DNA of 64,000 nt from an uncultured Bacilli bacterium (GTDB lineage Bacteria > Bacillota_I > Bacilli_A > RF39 > UBA660): positions 68,902 to 132,901 of the forward strand of contig CAKPMX010000003.1 in the NCBI GenBank assembly GCA_934168205.1, written 5' to 3'. Shown piece by piece: positions 1-7,824 of this stretch; the stretch's first letter is position 1; every line of letters begins with the position of its first letter. The notes under the pieces are model-generated. The model was not told the origin of the DNA and did no database searches. It saw only the letters and a program-made list of their open reading frames with translations. The position numbers and the translations under genes are program-made.

Positions 1-186
1 TTCTTTGAACCATAATTTAGCGTGTTCTTTCTCATTGTTTGCTGTTTCTTCAAATATTGCTGCTAATTGCTCATAACCGTCTTTTTTAGCCTTACTTGCA
101 TAAAATGTATATTTGTTTCTAGCCTGACTTTCACCAGAGAATGCTTTTAATAGATTTTGTTCTGTTTTACTACCTTTTAATTCCAT
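1..186 (-). CDS. rbr: Rubrerythrin, N-terminal part (runs off left edge)
   Basis: Translating the minus strand from the ATG at 186 gives 62 residues, beginning MELKGSKTEQNLLKAFSGES, then QARNKYTFYASKAKK and FEETANNEKEHAK. The EsxAR and ExxNExEH iron-ligand motifs are those of the rubrerythrin di-iron four-helix bundle. The C-terminal rubredoxin-like part lies outside the window. An AGAGG ribosome site sits just upstream. The gene follows perR by 25 bp in the same direction, so the two probably share a transcript. Rubrerythrins reduce hydrogen peroxide in anaerobes. This gene is therefore a natural member of a peroxide-stress operon. Confidence 0.93.
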   Translation of the reverse strand, partial: MELKGSKTEQNLLKAFSGESQARNKYTFYASKAKKDGYEQLAAIFEETANNEKEHAKLWFKE

Positions 187-211
187 TGTAATACCTCTTT
201 TCCAAATAATT

Positions 212-607
212 TTATTTTTTTGATAATAATTCTTTACATGTAGAGCATAGACCAAGACAAGTTATTTTTACATCAGTAATCATGAATTCATTATTACTAG
301 CGACAGTTGAAATAATTGAACTATAGTTTTCATCGAATATGTCAAATATTTTCTGGCAATTTGTACATAATAAATGGTAGTGTTTATTTTCATTTCCATC
401 AAAATGAAACTGGCCAGATAAGTCTGTTATTTTTTCTACTTCATTAGATTCTACTAGTTCATTTATGTTTCTGTATACTGTTGCTTGACCTATCTTTTTG
501 TTTTTATTTTGGACTTTTTTATAGATATCAGCCATTGTTGGATGACTTCGATCTTTTCTTATGGTTTCCAAAATTATCTGTTTTTGTTTTGTAACTCTTT
601 TTTTCAT
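212..607 (-). CDS. perR: Peroxide-responsive repressor PerR (Fur family)
   Basis: The 131-residue protein has a winged-helix DNA-binding half (about 5-65) and a metal-binding half. Counting from His22, every B. subtilis PerR ligand falls at the expected spacing: His22, Asp70, His76, His78 and Asp89 match H37, D85, H91, H93 and D104. Asp89 rather than Glu favours PerR over Fur. The structural zinc site is two CxxC pairs (81/84 and 121/124). I start at the ATG at 607, behind GGAAGAG. A longer frame to 637 would run into the operator. The adjacent rubrerythrin gene supports the peroxide role. The palindrome over its own start region suggests autoregulation. Confidence 0.9.
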   Translation of the reverse strand: MKKRVTKQKQIILETIRKDRSHPTMADIYKKVQNKNKKIGQATVYRNINELVESNEVEKITDLSGQFHFDGNENKHYHLLCTNCQKIFDIFDENYSSIISTVASNNEFMITDVKITCLGLCSTCKELLSKK

Positions 608-621
608 ACTACTCTTCCTAT

Positions 622-636
622 TGATAATTATTATCA
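622..636. promoter_or_regulatory. Fur/PerR-type operator, perfect 7-1-7 inverted repeat
   Basis: TGATAATTATTATCA is a perfect 7-1-7 palindrome. It lies at the predicted transcription start and just upstream of the perR ribosome site. Bases match the Bacillus Fur-box consensus (TGATAATNATTATCA). The PerR consensus instead has TTATAAT half-sites. Autoregulation of perR-rbr is inferred. Confidence 0.8.
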
Positions 637-641
637 TTTAT

Positions 642-670
642 ATTGTAACAATATGCCAGTTTTTTGTCAA
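642..670 (-). promoter_or_regulatory. Sigma-A-type promoter of perR-rbr
   Basis: On the minus strand TTGACA (665-670) is followed after 17 bp by TACAAT (642-647). The start would fall near 635, inside the operator palindrome at 622-636, so a bound repressor would block initiation. Confidence 0.75.
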
Positions 671-733
671 TTGTTTTTAGGCAAATGTGAACTATTTTTT
701 TCTTTTTTCATAGACTACTATAGGTGAAGAGTA

Positions 734-946
734 ATGAAAAGTAAACATCCATTCTTTTGTAATTGTAATTCTTGCAAGCAAAAAAGAAAGAGTAATATAT
801 TCTATCTTATTGGTATTATTGTTGTATTTATTATTTTATTTTATCAAATGTTACTATTACTTTTTATAACTACTAGGCTTAATGTTGTTATATTGTTGTT
901 TGAATTTATAATGTTATGTTTCTTGGTCTTCTTGGTCTTCTTTTGA
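734..946 (+). CDS. Small membrane protein with N-terminal Cys motif (hypothetical)
   Basis: This is a 70-residue frame starting MKSKHPFFCNCNSCKQKRK, behind an AGGTGA ribosome site. A short basic Cys-rich head (CxCxxC) is followed by about 45 hydrophobic residues, enough for two membrane segments. It diverges from perR and its last 33 bp overlap the convergent ysxE end. I do not recognise a family. The clear ribosome site and ordered head favour a real gene, but the low-complexity hydrophobic tail in AT-rich DNA leaves doubt. Confidence 0.45.
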   Translation: MKSKHPFFCNCNSCKQKRKSNIFYLIGIIVVFIILFYQMLLLLFITTRLNVVILLFEFIMLCFLVFLVFF

Positions 947-1813
947 CGCTATAGTGCTTCCCTTAACGATGTAATCTAGAAGTTTTTGAACTTGTAATGT
1001 ATTATTGTAATGATTCTTAGTAAATTCTAGTTTCCATGGTTTTGATAATATGGTGAAAAATAATAGTTCCTCTTCTTCAGTAAAACGATATTTACTTTGA
1101 TATATGTTATAAAGACTCTTTAGTTCTAATTCTTCATAGTCATTTTTAAAGAATGTTAGCAAATCATATAATGGTACTCCGAGAGATGAATTATCCCAGT
1201 TTATAAAGTAATGGTGTTCTGGTGTCATGATAAAGTTTTTTAGCGATGGATTGCGATGTAAGAAGACTTGACGTTCTTTTTTCATGGCTATTTTTTTGTC
1301 GTACCAGGCTTTTAAATTTTCCTTTGAAAAAATAATGGCATTATATATTAGAGTTATATTTCTAATTAGTAAGTATTCTTCTGGTGACATGTACACTTTA
1401 TTTTCAATATAATCTTGTAAGTCATGATAATAGTCATCAAGGTTGTTTAATTCAAGGCTTGTTTTTTCGTACAAGGCTTTTATTTTATCTAAATTCACTT
1501 CTTCATATACTGTTGTTTTAGTATGAAGAAGACTTAAATGGTAAACAAGACTTACAGCTTTATCGCTACTATTTGACATACTTTCACTTTCTATGTAAGG
1601 ATATATTTCGTATGGATCATCAATGGTAGTCAATGGTGATAAGAAGTTGCTGAAGGCATGACTCCTAAGATAGTTATAAATGTCTTTATTATTTCTTCGA
1701 ACTTTTATGGTGTATTTTCCGTCTTCAGTTGTAATGATTTTAGAATTATTTTTATAACATATATTCAATGGTTCTATTTGACACTTTTTTAAAAATTCTC
1801 TTTCTTTAATCAT
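914..1813 (-). CDS. ysxE: YsxE/CotS-like spore-coat kinase homologue, probable pseudokinase
   Basis: This 299-residue protein has the aminoglycoside-phosphotransferase/CotS-type kinase fold. The C-lobe shows HRNPSLKN (186-193) where active kinases have HGDxHxxN, and a WD pair (206-207) at the metal-binding position. The catalytic-loop Asp is replaced by Asn188, so phosphotransfer is doubtful. It overlaps the spoVID-like gene by 4 bp (ATGA). B. subtilis has the same spoVID-ysxE order, where the pair takes part in spore-coat assembly. The name rests on that synteny plus the kinase fold. The C-terminus ends in a short acidic repeat (KEDQEDQET). Confidence 0.65.
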   Translation of the reverse strand: MIKEREFLKKCQIEPLNICYKNNSKIITTEDGKYTIKVRRNNKDIYNYLRSHAFSNFLSPLTTIDDPYEIYPYIESESMSNSSDKAVSLVYHLSLLHTKTTVYEEVNLDKIKALYEKTSLELNNLDDYYHDLQDYIENKVYMSPEEYLLIRNITLIYNAIIFSKENLKAWYDKKIAMKKERQVFLHRNPSLKNFIMTPEHHYFINWDNSSLGVPLYDLLTFFKNDYEELELKSLYNIYQSKYRFTEEEELLFFTILSKPWKLEFTKNHYNNTLQVQKLLDYIVKGSTIASKEDQEDQET

Positions 1814-2586
1814 TTTTCAGTATTCGGAATTATAATTTTAGTTCCTACGGATAAATTTGATAAGTCGTTATAATTCTCTAGTTCTTCTTTGCTAATATGA
1901 TATTTTTCTATTATTGATTGAACAGTTTCTTCTTGTCTTAAAATGTATACTGAATATGTTGAAAATGTTTCTTCGCTACTATCTAATGATGTAAATAATG
2001 AACCGGCTTTTTCTGATAGATCATTGTCATTGTTAGTATTTATGATGTTCTCGATATTTTCATTGTTTGTACTCGCTACTGTTTCATCCGGAGTAATTTC
2101 AACTTTTTCTTCACTTGTTTCTTCCATAATTTTATCACCATCACATTCCCTTTCATTTTTAGTCTCTTCTTCTACACATCTTGTTTCTTGTTCTTCCTTT
2201 GGTGGACTTGGTATAGCTGGCTCTATAGTTTTCTTTTCTTCTTTTTCTTCTAACTCTTCGATTATTTCTACACCTTCTATTTTTACATCTATATAACATA
2301 TCATAGTAACATCTGAATCTATCTCATAATAAAAGTCAGCAATAGATATCTTGGTTGTTTCTAAATCAAGTTTTTCTGGTAAAACTATTTCTGTTGGTAT
2401 TGTGTAATCAAAATTTTCTTCTAATCTAGATGCTTCTGTCAACTTATAACTACCGGTTACTCTAAAGTCTCCAGCAATGTTACTTTCATCGATAAATTTT
2501 AAAGTATGGTCTAGGGAAATGGCAGTAACTTCGCCTATCATTGAAGGAAACTCTATATTTTTTTTAAAAGATATTATTTTTTTCAT
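1810..2586 (-). CDS. spoVID: SpoVID-like spore morphogenesis protein with LysM domain
   Basis: This 258-residue protein has three parts. The N-terminal beta-rich domain (about 1-110) resembles the SpoVID N-terminal region. A low-complexity Glu-rich linker spans about 111-205. A LysM domain occupies 211-258, with SIIEKYHISKEEL and a closing VGTKIIIP. In B. subtilis SpoVID directs coat encasement of the forespore and lies beside ysxE, as here. No signal peptide is present, as expected for a protein acting in the mother cell. AGGAGG precedes the ATG. The protein is about half the B. subtilis length, mainly because the linker is short. Confidence 0.7.
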   Translation of the reverse strand: MKKIISFKKNIEFPSMIGEVTAISLDHTLKFIDESNIAGDFRVTGSYKLTEASRLEENFDYTIPTEIVLPEKLDLETTKISIADFYYEIDSDVTMICYIDVKIEGVEIIEELEEKEEKKTIEPAIPSPPKEEQETRCVEEETKNERECDGDKIMEETSEEKVEITPDETVASTNNENIENIINTNNDNDLSEKAGSLFTSLDSSEETFSTYSVYILRQEETVQSIIEKYHISKEELENYNDLSNLSVGTKIIIPNTEK

Positions 2587-2602
2587 ATTGACCTCCTAAA
2601 TC

Positions 2603-2631
2603 ATACTATGAAAAAAGAAGAATTAATATTC
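2603..2631 (-). promoter_or_regulatory. Possible sporulation sigma-E-type promoter for spoVID-ysxE
   Basis: On the minus strand GAATATT (2625-2631) is separated by 14 bp from CATAGTAT (2603-2610). This fits the Bacillus sigma-E pattern (kmATATT, about 14 bp, CATAcAnT) well at -35 and 6 of 8 at -10. It lies 17 bp upstream of the start codon. It overlaps the lon terminator stem, so part of the match could be coincidental. Confidence 0.4.
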
Positions 2632-2637
2632 TTCTTT
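2611..2637 (-). terminator. Rho-independent terminator after lon
   Basis: Read on the minus strand, GAAGAAT pairs with ATTCTTC around a short AT loop and is followed by a run of six T. It sits directly after the lon stop codon. Confidence 0.7.
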
Positions 2638-2644
2638 CAGTTAT

Positions 2645-4948
2645 CTATTTAAATACTTTATCATATATTTCACTGTAATTATTTACAAAATGGAATTTAA
2701 TATCTTTCTTTATGTCTACTGGAATATCTTCTAAATCTTTTTCATTTTCAGAAGGTATAAAAATCTTTCTAATACCGGCTCTATGTGCACCAATGACTTT
2801 TTCTTTTAAGCCACCTATTCCCAAAACACGACCATGTAAAGTTATTTCACCAGTCATGGAAATTGTATAGCTAATTGGTTTATTTATGAAAAGACTGATT
2901 AAGGCTGTAGTAATGGCAATTCCAGCTGATGGGCCATCTTTTGAAACTGCTCCTTCTGGAAAATGAATATGAATGTTGTTTTTTTCTAGTAGATTTGGGT
3001 CTATAGAAAATTTATCAGTATTTGCTTTGATATAACTTAGAGCAATTTGACATGACTCTTGCATTACTTCTCCAAGTGAGCCAGTTAGTATTAAGTCACC
3101 TTTTCCTTTAAACATATTGGCTTCAATTGGTAATATGTCACCGCCAAAGACTGTATAGGCCATTCCGTTTGCAACACCGACTTCGTTTTTCTTTATATTT
3201 TCAGTATATAAATACTTTTTCTTACCTAAATATTTTTCAATATTTTTTTCATCTATCATATAAAACATATTAGATTTTTCAAGAAGAATTTCTTTTACTA
3301 TTTTTCTAAATAGTGTGGCAATTACTCTTTCAAGTTCACGAACACCGGCTTCTTTAGTATAATTTCTAATCATTGTCATAATTACGTCATCAGAAATTTG
3401 AACTTGTAAGGGTGTTAGGCCATGTTCTTCTAATTCTTTAGGAATTAAATGTCTTTTAGCAATATCTAATTTTTCATATTCTGTGTAACTTGATAGATTT
3501 ATTATTTCTAAACGATCTCTTAATTCATAAGGGATTTGTTCAATGTAGTTAGCTGTTGCGATGAAGAATACTTTTGATAAGTCAAATTCTTCTTCGATAT
3601 AATGATCTGAAAATTTACTGTTTTGTTCTGGATCTAGAACTTCCAAAAGACTGCTGGCTGGATCACCTTTTATGTCTTTTGTCATTTTATCTATTTCGTC
3701 AATTATGAATACCGGATTAGATGTTCCAGCTCTTCTTATACCTTGAATTATACGTCCTGGGTTTGCGCCAATGTAGGTTCTTCTATGTCCAATGATTTCA
3801 GCTTCATCATTTATTCCACCAACACTAATTTTAGCAACTTTCCTATTTAAACTGTTGGCAATACTTATGGCTAGAGAAGTTTTACCTACTCCTGGTGGAC
3901 CGACAAGACAGATGATAGGACTACGTGAATTGTTAGTGTTTTGTTTTACCGCTAAGTATTCTAATATTCTAGTTTTTACCTCATCTAAAGCATAGTGTGA
4001 GTTATCCAGTATTTCTTTTACTCTTACTAAGTCTTGATTGTCTTTTGTGTAGGTGTTCCAGGGTAGATTTATCATCCATTCAAGATACTCTCTTATTATT
4101 CCTAATTCTGGAGAATTACTGTTAATTGCTTCATACCTAGCAAGTTCACGATTTATTTTTTCTTTTACTTTGCTGTTACATTTTAGTTTTGATACTTTTT
4201 TCTTTAAGCGGACAACTTCGTCATCTTTACTATTTGCTTCTCCTAGTTCTTTTTGCATGGCTTTGATTTTTTCACGTAAAAAGTATTCTTTTTGAGTTTC
4301 ATTTAACTCTTTTTCAACTTGGGCTTCTATTTTTTGTTCTAACTCAGCAAATTGTAGATCAATGTTGATGTCTTCTATTAATAATTTGCATCTTTCAACA
4401 GGATCAACTATTGTTACATATTTTTTCTTTCTATCATAATCTATTGTTAAGAAACTGGCTACAAGATCACATAATTCATCTAGACTTCTTACGTTATTTA
4501 TTTGGCCCATGATGGCGTTACCTATATATGGTACTCTATCAATATAATGTTCAATAGATTTTATTAATATATTTATATAATTATTTTCGTCTTCTACTTC
4601 AATATTTTCAATTATATTGTAGTTAGCGAAATAATTTTTATTATCAAAAGTATAATTATTTATTTCAACTCTTTCAAGACCTTCTATTACGACTCTTGTT
4701 TTTCCGTTTGGAACATTTAGTTTTAATTTTATTTTACCTAATACACCAACGTTTGGTAAGGACATAATATCTATTTTTTCACCGTCATCTATAGGATTAA
4801 CGATTAGTATTAATTCATCATCACAGTCAAATGTTTCATTCATTTGTTTATCAAGATTTTTATCATATTCTATTCTTACTTCATTATTTGGAAAAATAAC
4901 CATGTCGTTTATTATTAATACACGCAACTTATCTTTGTTTGTTATCAT
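2645..4948 (-). CDS. lon: ATP-dependent protease Lon
   Basis: This 767-residue protein has the full LonA architecture. The N-terminal substrate-binding domain spans about 1-200 and a coiled linker about 200-300. The AAA+ ATPase carries Walker A GPPGVGKT (350-357) and the Walker B stretch FIIDEIDKM. The C-terminal protease has the catalytic dyad Ser674 (DGPSAG) and Lys715 (GGLKEKV). Lon degrades misfolded and regulatory proteins in the cytoplasm. The start is the ATG behind GGAGGTGA. It lies between tig and spoVID, the B. subtilis order with clpX and the hem genes missing. Both flanks carry terminators, so it is probably its own transcription unit. Confidence 0.97.
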   Translation of the reverse strand: MITNKDKLRVLIINDMVIFPNNEVRIEYDKNLDKQMNETFDCDDELILIVNPIDDGEKIDIMSLPNVGVLGKIKLKLNVPNGKTRVVIEGLERVEINNYTFDNKNYFANYNIIENIEVEDENNYINILIKSIEHYIDRVPYIGNAIMGQINNVRSLDELCDLVASFLTIDYDRKKKYVTIVDPVERCKLLIEDINIDLQFAELEQKIEAQVEKELNETQKEYFLREKIKAMQKELGEANSKDDEVVRLKKKVSKLKCNSKVKEKINRELARYEAINSNSPELGIIREYLEWMINLPWNTYTKDNQDLVRVKEILDNSHYALDEVKTRILEYLAVKQNTNNSRSPIICLVGPPGVGKTSLAISIANSLNRKVAKISVGGINDEAEIIGHRRTYIGANPGRIIQGIRRAGTSNPVFIIDEIDKMTKDIKGDPASSLLEVLDPEQNSKFSDHYIEEEFDLSKVFFIATANYIEQIPYELRDRLEIINLSSYTEYEKLDIAKRHLIPKELEEHGLTPLQVQISDDVIMTMIRNYTKEAGVRELERVIATLFRKIVKEILLEKSNMFYMIDEKNIEKYLGKKKYLYTENIKKNEVGVANGMAYTVFGGDILPIEANMFKGKGDLILTGSLGEVMQESCQIALSYIKANTDKFSIDPNLLEKNNIHIHFPEGAVSKDGPSAGIAITTALISLFINKPISYTISMTGEITLHGRVLGIGGLKEKVIGAHRAGIRKIFIPSENEKDLEDIPVDIKKDIKFHFVNNYSEIYDKVFK

Positions 4949-5021
4949 GGGATATTCACCTCCAAATTTTTGTACTGTTTTTTATTATATATGAATTTTC
5001 TTTTTTTTGAAAGAATTTTGT

Positions 5022-5050
5022 AAAAAAAAAGTGATTTTACTCACCTTTTT
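5022..5050 (-). terminator. Terminator after tig
   Basis: On the minus strand a GTGA-loop-TCAC stem, extended by flanking A/T pairs, runs into nine T. It follows the tig stop codon directly. Confidence 0.65.
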
Positions 5051-5054
5051 CTTA

Positions 5055-6353
5055 TTACTTATTTAATTCTTTTAATAATTCGATAGCTTTACGCATTTCT
5101 AAATCATATTGAATCATTTCGATACCACCAAATTGAGCTAAGAATTCATCTTTTTCCATTTGATATTTTTTAGCTAATTCTTCTGCTTCTTTTTCAGCTT
5201 CTTCAGAACTTACTTCAATTTTTTCTAGATTCATGATTTCTTCAAGCATTAAGCGATATAAAACATTTGAGTATGCTTCTTTTTCCATTTGGCTCTTTAA
5301 AGCTTCTTCATTGCTGTTAGTAAATTGATAATATAAGTCTAGAGAAATTCCTTGCATTTTCATTTGTTCTTCGAATCTCTTTAATAGACGATTAACTTCT
5401 TCATCTACCATTGGTTCTGGAATATCTACTTCTACATTTTTTGAAACTTCTTCTAATATTTTATCAATGTAGTTATTTTCAGCTTCAGCTTCTTTTTGAG
5501 CTTCTATAGATTTCTTAATTTCTTCTTTCAAAGTTTCTTCTGAATTAACGCCTTCCATTCCTAAATCTTCAAAAAATTCCTCATCTAATTCTCTTTTTTC
5601 TTTAGTTTTGATTTCATTTACTTTAACTTTGAATACTACTTTAGCACCAGCAAGATCTTTTGCTCCATAATCTTCTGGGAAAGTGATGTCTAAGTCTTTT
5701 TCTTCTCCAGATTTCATGCCAATGATTTGGTCTTCAAAACCAGGAATGAATGTATTTGAACCTATTTCTAATGAATAGTTTTCGCCTTTTCCACCGTCGA
5801 ATGCCACACCGTCTTTGAATCCTTCAAAGTCAATAACTGCAACATCGCCAGATTCAACAGCACCGTCTTCTTTATTAACTAATTCAGTATATCTTTCTAA
5901 TAAATGTCCAAGTTCATGATTTATTTCTTCATCAGTTATTTCTACTTTTTCAGGTTTAATGTTTAATCCTTTATATTTCTTAACATTAACTTCTGGTTTA
6001 GTAACAATAGTGAAAACAAATTCAACACCGTTTTCATCAATTCCTTTTAAGTCAACTGAAGGTTGTACTACTGGAACTAATTTTGAATCTTCCATAGCTT
6101 TTAAGTATGCTTCTTGTAATAATAAATCAGCAGCTTCCAAGAATAAAGATTCTTTTCCATAATGTTTTTCGTAAATGTCTCTTGGTACTTTTCCTGTACG
6201 GAAACCATCAACCTTAGCTGTTTTTTGCTTTTTAGCAAATGATTTATCTAAAGCTTTTGTCCATTGTTCACCTTCGATTTTTACAGGAACTTCATGAACA
6301 TTTTTCTTAGTTTCTTCTTTCTTAATTTCTTTTGTTTTTGTTTCTTTTGCCAT
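5055..6353 (-). CDS. tig: Trigger factor (ribosome-associated chaperone and prolyl isomerase)
   Basis: This 432-residue protein has an N-terminal ribosome-binding domain with the signature FRTGKVP (51-57), an FKBP-type prolyl isomerase domain at about 155-245 (GDVAVIDFEGFKDG) and a helical C-terminal chaperone domain. Length is normal. Trigger factor binds nascent chains at ribosomal protein L23. The first 20 residues are unusually Lys/Glu/Thr-rich, ahead of the usual VPVKIEG start of the fold. A GGAGGG site precedes the ATG. A clear promoter lies upstream and a terminator downstream, so it appears monocistronic. Confidence 0.96.
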   Translation of the reverse strand: MAKETKTKEIKKEETKKNVHEVPVKIEGEQWTKALDKSFAKKQKTAKVDGFRTGKVPRDIYEKHYGKESLFLEAADLLLQEAYLKAMEDSKLVPVVQPSVDLKGIDENGVEFVFTIVTKPEVNVKKYKGLNIKPEKVEITDEEINHELGHLLERYTELVNKEDGAVESGDVAVIDFEGFKDGVAFDGGKGENYSLEIGSNTFIPGFEDQIIGMKSGEEKDLDITFPEDYGAKDLAGAKVVFKVKVNEIKTKEKRELDEEFFEDLGMEGVNSEETLKEEIKKSIEAQKEAEAENNYIDKILEEVSKNVEVDIPEPMVDEEVNRLLKRFEEQMKMQGISLDLYYQFTNSNEEALKSQMEKEAYSNVLYRLMLEEIMNLEKIEVSSEEAEKEAEELAKKYQMEKDEFLAQFGGIEMIQYDLEMRKAIELLKELNK

Positions 6354-6375
6354 ATATATCCCTCCAACTTCTAAT

Positions 6376-6404
6376 ATTATAACTTATAATTGTTTTTTAG
6401 ACAA
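6376..6404 (-). promoter_or_regulatory. Sigma-A-type promoter of tig
   Basis: On the minus strand TTGTCT (6399-6404) is followed after 17 bp by TATAAT (6376-6381), just upstream of the tig ribosome site. Confidence 0.7.
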
Positions 6405-6442
6405 CCTTTTTGTTGAGCAATTGTGTTATTGTCATAGCCTGT

Positions 6443-6471
6443 TTGACTTTTTAAAACTGTTATGTTAATAT
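6443..6471 (+). promoter_or_regulatory. Sigma-A-type promoter of the T-box/trpS unit
   Basis: TTGACT (6443-6448), a 17-bp spacer and TAATAT (6466-6471) place the transcription start near 6478, at the 5' side of the T-box leader. Confidence 0.65.
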
Positions 6472-6499
6472 TAATTTAGTTAAGAAAACTGTGATTTAG

Positions 6500-6718
6500 A
6501 TTAGTAGATATTATTGAAGTTTATAGAGAGCAGTCGGTTGCTGGAAGACTGTGGCGGATCGATATTGAATGGACTAATGAGTGCCTTTTGGAAATTATAG
6601 TATAAAAGGCCGGGATATTCTTCCCGTTATAAATTGAACATATATGTTAGTATATGAACTATGTTAGGTGGCACAAGACTCTTGTCCTAGTATTAGGATT
6701 TGGGTCTTTTATTTTTAG
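6500..6718 (+). promoter_or_regulatory. T-box riboswitch, tryptophan specifier (UGG)
   Basis: The leader contains the usual T-box landmarks in order. Stem I shows AGAGAG and GGTTGCTGGAAG. A specifier segment GAATGGA at about 6567-6573 presents the Trp codon TGG. A stem III hairpin (CGGGA/TCCCG) lies near 6611-6626. The T-box sequence TAGGTGGCAC is at 6665-6674. The variable base after TGG in the T-box is C, which pairs with the G73 discriminator expected of tRNA-Trp. Uncharged tRNA-Trp would stabilise the antiterminator and turn on trpS. It fills the 448-bp gap between tig and trpS together with the two promoters. Confidence 0.9.
6675..6716 (+). terminator. Regulated terminator of the Trp T-box
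   Basis: AAGACTC pairs with GGGTCTT and, inside that, GTCCTA pairs with TAGGAT around a GTAT loop. A T-rich tail follows. It overlaps the 3' part of the T-box, so antiterminator and terminator exclude each other. Confidence 0.85.
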
Positions 6719-6801
6719 AGGTGATATTTTATGTTTATATTAAAAAGACGATGGTGCTTTGATATTTAAAATTAAAATAATTAGAGAGTGAGGAGATTTT
6801 T

Positions 6802-7803
6802 ATGAAAACAATTTTAACAGGTCTTAGACCTACAGGAAACTTGCATTTAGGACATTATTTTGGAGCTTGTCAAAACTGGGTAAAAATGCAAAATGACTAT
6901 GATTTTTATTTAGAAATTGCTGATGTTCAAGCATTAACTGATAACTTTAATAATCCAGATAAGGTTAGAACTAATGTATTTGAGATAACAAAAGATTTAT
7001 TAGCTCTTGGACTAGATCCAAATAAGGTTAACTTTTTTATTCAATCAAAAATACCTGAAATAGCAGAATTAACAATTTTTTATTCAAACTTGGTTACGGT
7101 TGCGAGACTTGAAAGAAACCCTACTGTTAAAACAGAAATTGCACAAAAGAAAAGTTTATTTGGGAATAATGGAGAATCAATAACTTATGGATTCTTAGGA
7201 TACCCTGTTTCACAAGCTGCTGATATTACAGCGTTTGATGGAGAATGTGTTCCAGTTGGTGATGATCAAATTCCTTTAATTGAACAATGTCGGGAAATTG
7301 TAAGAAAGTTTAATTCTATCTATGGTGAAACTTTAAGAGAACCTGAACAAGTTTTAAGTAATAATCCTAGAATAAAAGGATTAGATGGCAATGAGAAAAT
7401 GGGAAAAAGTCTTGGTAATGCAATTTATTTAATTGATAATGATGAAGTAGTTAAAGAAAAAATCATGGGTGCACTTACTGATACTACAAAAATAAAAAAA
7501 GATGATCCAGCAAATCCTGATGTTTGTATGGTTTACTATTATCATAAATTAGTTAATAGCCCTGAAAATGTAAAAAAAGTTTGTAGTGAATGTAAAAAAG
7601 GAGAACGTGGATGTGTTCAATGTAAAAAAGAATTAATTGTTGCGATGAATGAATTCTTAAAGCCAATAAGAGAAAAAAGAAAATATTATGATGAGCATCC
7701 TGAAGAAGTATCCAAAATTCTTAATAAAGGAACAGAAATCGCTAGAGAAAGAGCTAAGAAACAAATTATTAAAGTTAAAAAAGCAATGAAAATAGATTAC
7801 TAA
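6802..7803 (+). CDS. trpS: Tryptophanyl-tRNA synthetase, with C-terminal Cys cluster
   Basis: This is a 333-residue class I synthetase. HLGH (15-18) is the HIGH motif and KMGKS (199-203) the KMSKS motif. It joins Trp to tRNA-Trp in the cytoplasm. Cys242, Cys264, Cys271 and Cys274 are arranged C-x21-C-x6-C-x2-C, almost the C-x22-C-x6-C-x2-C pattern that holds a 4Fe-4S cluster in Thermotoga TrpRS. Cys261 is an extra one. The protein may therefore carry an iron-sulfur or zinc site near the anticodon-binding region. A GTGAGGAG ribosome site precedes the ATG, and a Trp T-box controls expression. Confidence 0.96.
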   Translation: MKTILTGLRPTGNLHLGHYFGACQNWVKMQNDYDFYLEIADVQALTDNFNNPDKVRTNVFEITKDLLALGLDPNKVNFFIQSKIPEIAELTIFYSNLVTVARLERNPTVKTEIAQKKSLFGNNGESITYGFLGYPVSQAADITAFDGECVPVGDDQIPLIEQCREIVRKFNSIYGETLREPEQVLSNNPRIKGLDGNEKMGKSLGNAIYLIDNDEVVKEKIMGALTDTTKIKKDDPANPDVCMVYYYHKLVNSPENVKKVCSECKKGERGCVQCKKELIVAMNEFLKPIREKRKYYDEHPEEVSKILNKGTEIARERAKKQIIKVKKAMKIDY

Positions 7804-7824
7804 AAACCAGTAATCTATTTTTTT
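7790..7824 (+). terminator. Terminator at trpS end, usable on both strands
   Basis: AAATAGATTACT pairs perfectly with AGTAATCTATTT, followed by a T run. The left arm includes the last trpS codons. The right arm holds the stop codon of the convergent gene ending at 7815. Confidence 0.8.

Noticed and set aside
485..727. Plus-strand open frame opposite perR
   Set aside because: It is hydrophobic low-complexity sequence fully antisense to a well-supported gene, with no ribosome site.
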